Source: Dokdonella_A sp035760865
Lineage (GTDB): Bacteria > Pseudomonadota > Gammaproteobacteria > Xanthomonadales > Rhodanobacteraceae
Direction: 5' to 3'
DNA: 5,907 bases
Assembly (NCBI GenBank): GCA_035760865.1
Contig: DASTSE010000247.1
Span: forward strand, 1 to 5,907
Below are positions 1-4,959 of the stretch, piece after piece (the first letter of the stretch is position 1; every line of letters starts with the position of its first letter). The translations under genes and the position numbers were made by a program. The notes beneath the pieces are model-generated. The model was not told where the DNA came from, made no database searches, and worked only from the letters and a program-made list of their open reading frames with translations.

Positions 1-1476
1 GAATCGGAGACCGACACCGAAGTGATCGCCCACCTCGTCGAGGACGCGATTGCCGGCGGCGCGAGCCTGCGCGAGGCGGTCATCGCGGCGACGCGCCGCC
101 TGCACGGCGCCTACGCGATCGCGGTGATGGACCGCGACACGCCCGATCGCGTCGTCGGCGCTCGGCGTGGCAGCCCGCTCGTCGCGGGCCTGGGCGACGG
201 CGAATGCTTCCTCGGCTCCGACGTGCAGGCGCTGATCCGGCAGACCAACCGCTTCAAGTTCCTCGAGGAAGGCGACGTGGCCGAGATCAGTCGCGACGGT
301 TGCGCGATCTACGACGCCGACGGCACGCCGGTCGAGCGCGCCGAGCGCAAGAGCGAGCTGTCCGCCGACGCGGTCGAACGCGGCGAGTACCGCCACTACA
401 TGCTCAAGGAAATCTTCGAGCAGCCGCGCGCGATCGCCGACACGCTCGAGGGCCGCATCGCGGACGGACGCGTGCTGCCGAACATCTTCGGCGTCGACGC
501 CGACCGCCTGCTCGAACGCGTGAAGCACGTGCAGATCGTCGCCTGCGGCACGAGCTACCATGCCGGCCTCGTCGCGCGCTACTGGCTCGAAGGCCTCGTC
601 GGGCTGCCGTGCAGCGTCGAGGTCGCGAGCGAATATCGTTACCGGCGCGTGGTCGTGCCCGAGGGCACGCTGTTCCTCGCGGTATCGCAGTCGGGCGAAA
701 CCGCGGACACGCTCGCCGCGCTGCGCGACGGTCGCAACCGCGGCTACCTCGGCTCGCTCGCGATCTGCAACGTGCCCGAGTCGAGCCTCGTGCGCGAATC
801 CGACCTCGTGCTGATGACGCGTGCGGGTCCGGAAATCGGCGTCGCCTCGACCAAGGCATTCACGACCCAGCTCACCGCACTCGCGCTGCTCGCGATCGAA
901 CTCGCGCGCATCAACGGCATGGCCGCCGACAAGTACGCCAAGCTCGTCGCCGAACTGGCGACGTTGCCGCGCGTGGTCGCCGAAGTGCTCACGCTCGAAC
1001 CCGAGATCGCGAAACTCGCCGAGCGCTTCGTACCCAAGCACCATGCGCTGTTCCTCGGCCGCGGCGTGCACTACCCGGTCGCGCTCGAAGGCGCGCTCAA
1101 GCTCAAGGAGATTTCCTACATCCACGCCGAGGCCTACCCCGCCGGCGAGCTCAAGCACGGCCCGCTCGCGCTCGTCGACGAGGACATGCCGGTGATCGCG
1201 GTCGCGCCGAACAACCAGCTGCTCGAGAAGCTCAAGTCGAACCTCGAGGAAGTGCGCGCGCGCGGCGGCGAGCTGTTCGTGTTCGCCGACACCGACGCGC
1301 CGGTGAAGCAGGACGGCGAGCGCGGCGCCGTGCTCAAGGTCGCCTCGGGCGGCAACCTCATCGCGCCCGCGGCGTTCACCGTGCCGCTGCAGCTGCTCGC
1401 GTACCACGTCGCGGTGTTGCGCGGCACCGACGTCGACCAGCCGCGCAACCTCGCCAAGAGCGTGACGGTCGAATAG
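1..1476 (+). CDS. glmS: Glucosamine-6-phosphate synthase (glutamine-fructose-6-phosphate aminotransferase, isomerizing), 5'-truncated by window edge
   Basis: GlmS makes glucosamine-6-phosphate from fructose-6-phosphate and glutamine in the cytoplasm, the first committed step toward UDP-GlcNAc for peptidoglycan and LPS. The frame is open from base 1 and begins inside the conserved segment ESETDTEVIAHLVED. The GTG at 22 is therefore an internal valine, and about 118 residues with the catalytic Cys1 lie upstream. The remaining 491 residues hold the end of the glutaminase domain and both SIS domains. Visible motifs are CGTSYHAG (about 544-567), the sugar-phosphate loop SQSGETADT (about 685-711), VASTKAF (about 841-861) and the isomerase stretch KLKE...GELKHGP. 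Glu at 1108-1110 and His at 1156-1158 match E. coli Glu488 and His504, with the same 16-residue spacing. The C-terminus DQPRNLAKSVTVE carries the catalytic lysine at 1456-1458 (E. coli Lys603). Family identity is near certain. Any promoter or leader lies outside the window. Confidence 0.98.
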   Translation, partial: ESETDTEVIAHLVEDAIAGGASLREAVIAATRRLHGAYAIAVMDRDTPDRVVGARRGSPLVAGLGDGECFLGSDVQALIRQTNRFKFLEEGDVAEISRDGCAIYDADGTPVERAERKSELSADAVERGEYRHYMLKEIFEQPRAIADTLEGRIADGRVLPNIFGVDADRLLERVKHVQIVACGTSYHAGLVARYWLEGLVGLPCSVEVASEYRYRRVVVPEGTLFLAVSQSGETADTLAALRDGRNRGYLGSLAICNVPESSLVRESDLVLMTRAGPEIGVASTKAFTTQLTALALLAIELARINGMAADKYAKLVAELATLPRVVAEVLTLEPEIAKLAERFVPKHHALFLGRGVHYPVALEGALKLKEISYIHAEAYPAGELKHGPLALVDEDMPVIAVAPNNQLLEKLKSNLEEVRARGGELFVFADTDAPVKQDGERGAVLKVASGGNLIAPAAFTVPLQLLAYHVAVLRGTDVDQPRNLAKSVTVE

Positions 1477-1483
1477 CGTCGGC

Positions 1484-1813
1484 ATGGCGACCGATCGCGA
1501 CTTCGTCGACTACGTCGCCGAGCAGGCCGGCCTCGGCGAGCGCCTCGGCGTGCGCCGCATGTTCGGCGAGTACGCGGTGTACGTCGACGGCACCGTCGTC
1601 GCGTTCTGCGCCGACAACAGCCTGTTCCTCAAGCGCGTGGCGCAAACCGTCGCGCTGCTCGACGGCTTGCCGCAAGCCGAGCTGTTCCCCGGCAGCAAGC
1701 CGTATGCGCTCGCCGACGAACTGCTCGACGACCCCGAGCGCCTGCGCGCCCTGCTGCTCGCGCTGCAGCGCCTGCTGCCGCCCCCGAAAGCGAAGGCACG
1801 CGCCCTGCGCTGA
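1484..1813 (+). CDS. TfoX/Sxy N-terminal-domain protein
   Basis: This 109-residue protein is essentially one TfoX N-terminal domain (PF04993 type). The diagnostic segment is RRMFGEYAVYVDG at residues 24-36, followed by VVAFCADNSLFLK. The second half (FPGSKPYALADELLDDPERLRALL) matches the usual end of the domain. The C-terminal TfoX domain is absent. In Haemophilus and Vibrio the two-domain Sxy/TfoX activates competence genes with CRP, but stand-alone N-domain proteins are common and mostly of unknown role, so a competence function here is only a possibility. The ATG follows the glmS stop by 7 bases with no clear Shine-Dalgarno, which suggests co-transcription and translational coupling with glmS. 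The tail is basic and proline-rich (LLPPPKAKARALR). A separate TfoX C-terminal-domain gene lies at 3099-3533 on the opposite strand. Confidence 0.92.
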   Translation: MATDRDFVDYVAEQAGLGERLGVRRMFGEYAVYVDGTVVAFCADNSLFLKRVAQTVALLDGLPQAELFPGSKPYALADELLDDPERLRALLLALQRLLPPPKAKARALR

Positions 1814-1847
1814 CGCACGGCCGCACGTGCGGTTCGCAGCGCTGCGC

Positions 1848-1876
1848 CGCCGAGCCGATGCCGATCCGGCTCGGCG
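1848..1876 (+). terminator. 10-bp GC hairpin, candidate terminator for glmS and the TfoX N-domain gene
   Basis: The arms CGCCGAGCCG (1848-1857) and CGGCTCGGCG (1867-1876) are perfectly complementary around a 9-base loop. The hairpin starts 34 bases after the stop of the upstream gene. No U-tract follows, so it is not a canonical intrinsic terminator; it may instead protect the 3' end or pause polymerase. A weaker hairpin (1814-1831) sits immediately after the stop codon. Confidence 0.4.
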
Positions 1877-2021
1877 CGTCGAGCCGCGATGCGCCACCGA
1901 AGGTGACGTGGACGGCGCCAGCGTTCGGCGTCGCCGTGAGATGGCTCGCGAGCAATGGGTGGACGAGCGGCTGCCCGGGCACGACAGCGACTCGTCGTCG
2001 TCGATGCGGCACATGCCCGGG

Positions 2022-2048
2022 AGCGCCGACGTGATCTTCGCCGGCGCT
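2022..2048 (-). terminator. 7-bp hairpin downstream of the small minus-strand gene, weak candidate terminator
   Basis: AGCGCCG (2022-2028) pairs with CGGCGCT (2042-2048) across a 13-base loop, 35 bases beyond the stop codon of the minus-strand gene. There is no U-tract on the minus-strand transcript. In sequence this GC-rich a stem of this size can arise by chance. Confidence 0.2.
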
Positions 2049-2083
2049 TCGATCGAACCGCGCGGCGCCGTCGACCGCGGCTT

Positions 2084-2356
2084 TCACCAGCGCGGCACGC
2101 CGGCATCCTCCGGCAGACGGCCCTCGCGGTAGAGGTCTTCGAGATAGGCGATCAGCGCTTCCATCATGTGGCGCGTCTCGGCACCGTTGACCTGCACCGC
2201 GCGCTCGATCTGCGCCTTCGACAAGGGCCGGGTCACCGGTTCACCGGCCTCCCGGGCCAGTTCGATCGCGAGCTCGGCGAGGCGCATCGAATAACCGCGC
2301 AAGGCGACGGCTTCGTCGACGAATTCGCGAGTGAGGGAAAAATTCTGGTTCGACAT
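2084..2356 (-). CDS. Small uncharacterised protein, 90 residues
   Basis: I do not recognise this protein. It is 90 residues, begins MSNQNFSLTREFVDEAV and ends in PEDAGVPRW. It looks soluble and largely alpha-helical: there is no signal peptide or membrane segment, and amphipathic stretches run over about residues 8-38 and 46-78 (AQIERAVQV, MMEALIAYLEDLY). There are no cysteines and only modest charge bias. The start is well supported because GGAG sits 8 bases upstream of the ATG (complement of 2365-2368). The composition is balanced and unlike the arginine-rich shadow frames around it, which argues for a real gene. It is divergent from the LOG gene, with 96 bases between the two starts. A weak -10-like GAGAAT (complement of 2388-2393) lies upstream. 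Its function is unknown. Confidence 0.8.
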   Translation of the reverse strand: MSNQNFSLTREFVDEAVALRGYSMRLAELAIELAREAGEPVTRPLSKAQIERAVQVNGAETRHMMEALIAYLEDLYREGRLPEDAGVPRW

Positions 2357-2436
2357 GGCGCGCGCTCCGGTGGGATCGGGACGTCCGATTCTCGCATCCC
2401 GTGCGCGGGCGCGCCCCTGCCGCGCGGCCGCCGCGT

Positions 2437-2452
2437 GGGGCACAATGACCGC
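2437..2452 (+). promoter_or_regulatory. Possible -10 element (CACAAT) for the LOG gene, implying a very short leader
   Basis: CACAAT at 2441-2446 resembles a sigma-70 -10 box and ends 6 bases before the ATG at 2453. If used, transcription would begin at or next to the start codon, giving a leaderless or nearly leaderless mRNA. The candidate -35 about 18 bases further up (CTGCCG, 2417-2422) matches consensus poorly. The GGGG at 2437-2440 is too far from the ATG to be a convincing ribosome binding site. Confidence 0.3.
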
Positions 2453-3031
2453 ATGCGTATTTGCGTCTATTGCGCGTCGAGCGAACATGTCGACCGCACC
2501 TACCACGAGGCTGCCGGCCGGCTCGGGCGAACGCTCGCCGAGGCCGGCTGCACGCTCGTCTACGGCGGCGGCGGCGTCGGCCTCATGGGTTCGCTCGCGA
2601 ACGGCGCGCTCGCCTCGGGCGGCAACGTGATCGGCATCATCCCGCGCTTCATGACCGAGGTGGAATGGCAGCATCCGGGCCTCGCCAACCTCGAGGTCGT
2701 CGAGGACATGCGCGAACGCAAGCATCGCCTGCTCACCGGATCCGACGCGGTGGTCGCCCTGCCCGGCGGTTGCGGCACGCTCGAGGAGTTGTTCGAGGCG
2801 ATGACGCTGAAGCGCCTCGCGATCTACCTGAAGCCGATCGTGCTGCTCGACGTCGACGGCTTCTATGCGCCGCTCGAGCGCTTCCTCGAGCGCACGATCG
2901 AACAGCGCTTCATGAATCCGCAGCATCGTGCGCTGTGGACGCGCGTCGAACGCGTCGAGGACGTGTTGCCGACGATCCGCGCAACGCCCGATTGGGACGC
3001 GAACGCGCGCGACTACGCGGCGGTGCGGTAG
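2453..3031 (+). CDS. LOG-family protein (TIGR00730 type), probable nucleoside 5'-monophosphate phosphoribohydrolase
   Basis: Members of the LOG (Lonely Guy) family release a base from nucleoside monophosphates: cytokinin ribotides in plants and AMP or related nucleotides in many bacteria. The 192-residue length fits the short LOG class. The protein has a Rossmann-like opening (MRICVYCASS), the glycine loop YGGGGVGLMG at residues 37-46, the MRERK segment at 86-90 corresponding to the family M-x-x-RK motif, and the signature PGGCGTLEE at 104-112 with the catalytic glutamate. All expected active-site motifs are present, so an active enzyme is likely. The physiological substrate cannot be told from sequence, and the bacterial label 'lysine decarboxylase' for this family is misleading. 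The ATG at 2453 places the conserved N-terminus exactly at residue 1, and the open frame further upstream (to 1955) is not family-like. No strong ribosome binding site is visible. Confidence 0.95.
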   Translation: MRICVYCASSEHVDRTYHEAAGRLGRTLAEAGCTLVYGGGGVGLMGSLANGALASGGNVIGIIPRFMTEVEWQHPGLANLEVVEDMRERKHRLLTGSDAVVALPGGCGTLEELFEAMTLKRLAIYLKPIVLLDVDGFYAPLERFLERTIEQRFMNPQHRALWTRVERVEDVLPTIRATPDWDANARDYAAVR

Positions 3032-3046
3032 GGCGGCACGCCGCCC
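3031..3046. terminator. Perfect hairpin at the LOG stop codon, between convergent genes
   Basis: GGGCGG (3031-3036) and CCGCCC (3041-3046) form a perfect 6-bp stem with a CACG tetraloop; the loop bases C and G could add a seventh pair. The first base of the stem is the last base of the LOG stop codon TAG. The hairpin reads the same from both strands and lies between the LOG gene and the minus-strand TfoX C-domain gene, whose stop is at 3099-3101. It could serve both transcripts, although neither side has a T-tract. Confidence 0.45.
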
Positions 3047-3098
3047 GGAGGCGCGATACCGGCGCGCGGCGGGACTCGCGCTACGCGCTCGACCCGCC

Positions 3099-3533
3099 CT
3101 ACTCGAAGCGGCTGAGCTCGCGATCGGCGTCGCCGCCGGCTGGGCGGTCGTCGTCGTCGGGCTCGTCGAACAGGCTCGCCGCCGTGGATTCGCCGGCGTC
3201 GTCGGCACCGCGCGGCGCGGCGCCCGGTTCGCTCGCGGCCTTCTGCTTCTCCCACCGCGTCTTGATCGGGTTCGCCGATTCCGCCGCGTCGAGCGCGAGC
3301 AGCAGTTCCTGCTTCTGGTCCTCGGGGAGGTCCGCCCAATGGCAGTCGGCGAGCGCGCCGGCCATCGAATAGAGCAGGTTCAGGCTGGGTCGGAATCCCG
3401 CCCGCTTGACCTTGAGAAACGTCTCGACCGGCCCGATGCGGGCGAGGTCTTCGGTCGTGCGTACGCCGACCTGGCGCAACCATGCCGCCGATTTCGGCCC
3501 GACGTTGCGGATCTTCACATCGCGCGCGCTCAT
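3099..3533 (-). CDS. TfoX/Sxy C-terminal-domain protein
   Basis: This 144-residue protein carries a TfoX C-terminal domain (PF04994 type) over about residues 5-82. It shows a helix-hairpin-helix-like opening, IRNVGPKSAAWLRQVGV (8-24), then TTEDLARIGPVETFLKVK (26-43), then RPSLNLLYSMAGAL (48-61) and HWADLP (65-70), all typical of the family. Residues from about 95 to 144 form a low-complexity, acidic, probably disordered tail (DEPDDDDRPAGGDAD) not expected in the minimal domain. The start is firm: GGAG lies 8 bases upstream of the ATG (complement of 3542-3545). The gene sits 31 bases downstream of the fRMsr gene on the same strand, so the two are likely one operon. The helix-hairpin-helix resemblance hints at DNA or protein binding, but stand-alone C-domain proteins have no settled function. 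A matching N-domain protein is at 1484-1813. Confidence 0.92.
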   Translation of the reverse strand: MSARDVKIRNVGPKSAAWLRQVGVRTTEDLARIGPVETFLKVKRAGFRPSLNLLYSMAGALADCHWADLPEDQKQELLLALDAAESANPIKTRWEKQKAASEPGAAPRGADDAGESTAASLFDEPDDDDRPAGGDADRELSRFE

Positions 3534-3564
3534 CCTGATGGCTCCCGGAATCGAAGGTGTTCGG

Positions 3565-4053
3565 TCAGCGCAGCGCGTCGAGGAACACGCCGCAAAGCGC
3601 TTCCATGCCCACGCGATCCTCGTCGTCGAAACGTGCGGGCTCCGGGCTGTCGACGTCCCAGACGCCGACGAGCGCGCCGTGCGCATCGACGAGCGGCACG
3701 ACGATCTCCGAGCGCGACGCGCCGTCGCAGGCGATGTGGCCCGGAAACGCGTCCACGTCGAGCACGACCTGCGTCTGGCGGGTCGCCGCCGCGGTGCCGC
3801 AGACGCCCTTGCCGAGCGCAATGCGCACGCAGGCCGGCTTGCCCTGGAACGGACCGACGACGAGTTCGCCGCCGTCGAAGAAATAGAACCCGCACCAGTT
3901 GATGCGCGGCAACGCGTGCCACGCGAGCGCGGCGAAGTTCGCCGCGTTGGCGATCCGATCGCGTTCGCCGTGCAGCAAGCCGCGCGCCTGCGCGGCGAGT
4001 TCGGCGTACAGCCCCGCCTTGTCGGCGGCTTCGATCGGAGCAGCGGTGAACAT
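3565..4053 (-). CDS. msrC: Free methionine-(R)-sulfoxide reductase, GAF-domain type (fRMsr)
   Basis: fRMsr reduces free L-methionine-(R)-sulfoxide with electrons from thioredoxin, repairing oxidised methionine in the cytoplasm. The 162-residue protein is a single GAF domain of the usual family length. Typical segments are INWCGFYFFDGGELVVGPFQG (51-71, shown in part), ACVRIALGKGVCG (74-86), DVDAFPGHIACD (99-110) and SEIVVPL (115-121). The three cysteines Cys75, Cys85 and Cys109 have spacings of 10 and 24, the same as E. coli Cys84, Cys94 and Cys118, so the catalytic and resolving set is intact. Glu116 and the WDVDSP acidic residues Asp133 and Asp135 lie where the substrate pocket is expected. 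The ATG at 4053 is chosen because the conserved domain starts close behind it; the Shine-Dalgarno is weak. It is divergent from bioD and probably co-transcribed with the TfoX C-domain gene. The symbol follows the E. coli name. Confidence 0.95.
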   Translation of the reverse strand: MFTAAPIEAADKAGLYAELAAQARGLLHGERDRIANAANFAALAWHALPRINWCGFYFFDGGELVVGPFQGKPACVRIALGKGVCGTAAATRQTQVVLDVDAFPGHIACDGASRSEIVVPLVDAHGALVGVWDVDSPEPARFDDEDRVGMEALCGVFLDALR

Positions 4054-4079
4054 GCGCGATACCCGGAAGCGGAAGGGTG

Positions 4080-4108
4080 ATTGTATCGCGCCACGCGGGT
4101 CGGGTGAC
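4080..4108 (-). promoter_or_regulatory. Probable sigma-70 promoter for the fRMsr and TfoX C-domain unit
   Basis: On the minus strand TACAAT (complement of 4080-4085) is a five-of-six match to the -10 consensus, a rare AT-rich patch in this GC-rich DNA. Seventeen bases upstream, GTCACC (complement of 4103-4108) is a weak -35. Transcription would start around 4073, giving a leader of about 20 bases before the ATG at 4053. Confidence 0.5.
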
Positions 4109-4248
4109 GCATACTGGTGGGCGATCTCCCGCGCGCTGGCCGGCATGACCGAATCCGAACCGCTCGACCCCGAATGCGCGCACCCGACGCGCGTGCCCGC
4201 GCTCGTCGGCGCGACTGGACGGTCGCACCTGCGTCTCGACGCGCGCGC

Positions 4249-4272
4249 GTGCGCGCGGTCCAGCGCGCGCAC
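4249..4272 (+). promoter_or_regulatory. 9-bp hairpin just upstream of the bioD ribosome binding site
   Basis: GTGCGCGCG (4249-4257) pairs perfectly with CGCGCGCAC (4264-4272) around a 6-base loop. The stem ends 4 bases before the bioD Shine-Dalgarno. Upstream CG repeats (4240-4248) could pair with the same 3' arm as an alternative structure. It leaves the ribosome site single-stranded and could act as a 5' stabiliser or modulate initiation. The role is an inference; simple CG-repeat sequence forms such stems readily. Confidence 0.35.
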
Positions 4273-4276
4273 TCCC

Positions 4277-4282
4277 GGAGGA
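4277..4282 (+). promoter_or_regulatory. Shine-Dalgarno deciding the bioD GTG start
   Basis: GGAGGA lies 8 bases before GTG at 4291. It is one of the best ribosome binding sites in the window and supports the GTG start over the ATG at 4117. Confidence 0.85.
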
Positions 4283-4290
4283 ACGTCGAC

Positions 4291-4959
4291 GTGAGCCGGG
4301 CGCGCGGGCTGTTCGTCACCGGCACGGACACCGGTGTCGGCAAGACCTATGCGAGCGTCGCGCTGCTGCGCGCGCTGCGCGCGCGTGGATCGCTCGCGAG
4401 CGGCATGAAGCCGGTCGCGAGCGGCTGCGAAGCGACGCCGCACGGCCTGCGCAACGAGGACGCGCTCGCGCTGATCGCGGCGAGCGACCCGCGCCCCGAT
4501 TACCCGACCTGCAATCCGTTCGCCTTCGAGCCGCCGATCGCGCCGCATCTCGCCGCGCGCGCCGTCGGCATCGAGGTTCGCCTCGCGCCGATCCGCGCCG
4601 CGTACGAGGATCTGCGCGCACGCGCCGATCGGATCGTCGTCGAGGGCGTCGGCGGATGGATGGCGCCGCTGTCGGACCACTTGATGCAAGCCGATCTCGC
4701 GCGCGCGCTCGGGCTCGACGTGGTGCTCGTCGTCGGCCTGCGCCTCGGCTGCATCAACCACGCCCTGCTCAGCGCCCGCGCGATCGCCGCGGACGGCGGC
4801 CGCCTGGCCGGCTGGATCGCCAACCGCATCGACCCGATGATGGCAGTCGTCGAAGGCAATATCGCGACCCTGCGCGCACGCATCGATGCGCCGCTGCTCG
4901 GCGTGCTCGACCACGCGCCCGAAGGTCGCGCCGCGCAGCTGGACGTGCATGGGCTCTGA
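4291..4959 (+). CDS. bioD: ATP-dependent dethiobiotin synthetase
   Basis: BioD closes the ureido ring of dethiobiotin from 7,8-diaminopelargonate, CO2 and ATP, the penultimate step of biotin synthesis, as a cytoplasmic dimer. The 222-residue length is close to E. coli BioD. The P-loop GTDTGVGKT is at residues 11-19, the substrate lysine Lys40 in GMKPVASG corresponds to E. coli Lys37, and Asp57 lies in NEDAL. The segment EGVGGWMAPLSD begins at Glu118 (E. coli Glu115), VVGLRLGCINHALLSA spans 147-162, and the nucleotide-base asparagine Asn178 is in WIANRI. All key residues are present. The GTG start is fixed by GGAGGA 8 bases upstream and by the P-loop position. No other bio gene lies in the window, so bioD appears detached from a bioBFHC cluster here. 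Its last 11 bases overlap the next gene, which suggests co-translation. Confidence 0.97.
   Translation: MSRARGLFVTGTDTGVGKTYASVALLRALRARGSLASGMKPVASGCEATPHGLRNEDALALIAASDPRPDYPTCNPFAFEPPIAPHLAARAVGIEVRLAPIRAAYEDLRARADRIVVEGVGGWMAPLSDHLMQADLARALGLDVVLVVGLRLGCINHALLSARAIAADGGRLAGWIANRIDPMMAVVEGNIATLRARIDAPLLGVLDHAPEGRAAQLDVHGL

Larger units (their letters stand above)
1814..2083. other. Intergenic region between convergent genes, hairpin-rich, no gene seen
   Basis: These 270 bases lie between the TfoX N-domain gene (+) and the small minus-strand gene. All open frames crossing them are arginine-, alanine- or proline-rich translations typical of GC-rich noncoding or antisense sequence, and none resembles a known family. 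Several inverted repeats are visible: a 6-bp stem at 1814-1819/1826-1831, a 10-bp stem at 1848-1857/1867-1876, a 6-bp stem at 1912-1917/1932-1937 and a 7-bp stem at 2022-2028/2042-2048. None is followed by a T-tract. The region probably serves transcription termination from both sides. Confidence 0.6.
4086..4290. other. Upstream region of bioD, between divergent genes
   Basis: This stretch separates the minus-strand promoter from the bioD start. The frame in phase with bioD is open back to an ATG at 4117, but the extra 58 residues are arginine-rich and unlike BioD, so I treat them as untranslated. No BirA-type biotin operator (inverted TTGTAAACC-like arms) is visible. No convincing plus-strand promoter could be picked; CATACT at 4110-4115 is a weak -10-like hexamer without a good -35. 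The end of the region holds alternating purine-pyrimidine tracts (4239-4257) and a strong hairpin. Confidence 0.5.

Noticed and set aside
22..1476. glmS starting at the GTG at 22
   Set aside because: Conserved GlmS residues (ESETDTE) precede it in frame, so the gene simply begins outside the window.
204..2132. A 642-codon open frame on the plus strand overlapping glmS and the TfoX N-domain gene
   Set aside because: The translation is dominated by arginine and alanine, resembles no family, and is the +2 shadow of real genes in stop-poor GC-rich DNA.
1955..2452. N-terminal extension of the LOG protein by 166 codons
   Set aside because: LOG proteins begin at the MRICVYCASS strand. The extension is antisense to the well-supported 90-residue gene and is not family-like.
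4080..4120. BirA-type biotin operator upstream of bioD
   Set aside because: The TTGTA at 4081-4085 has no matching inverted GGTTTACAA-like arm, and it is better explained as the minus-strand -10 box.
4117..4290. Earlier ATG start for bioD at 4117
   Set aside because: The extra 58 residues are arginine-rich and would push the P-loop far from the N-terminus. The GTG at 4291 has an excellent GGAGGA 8 bases upstream.
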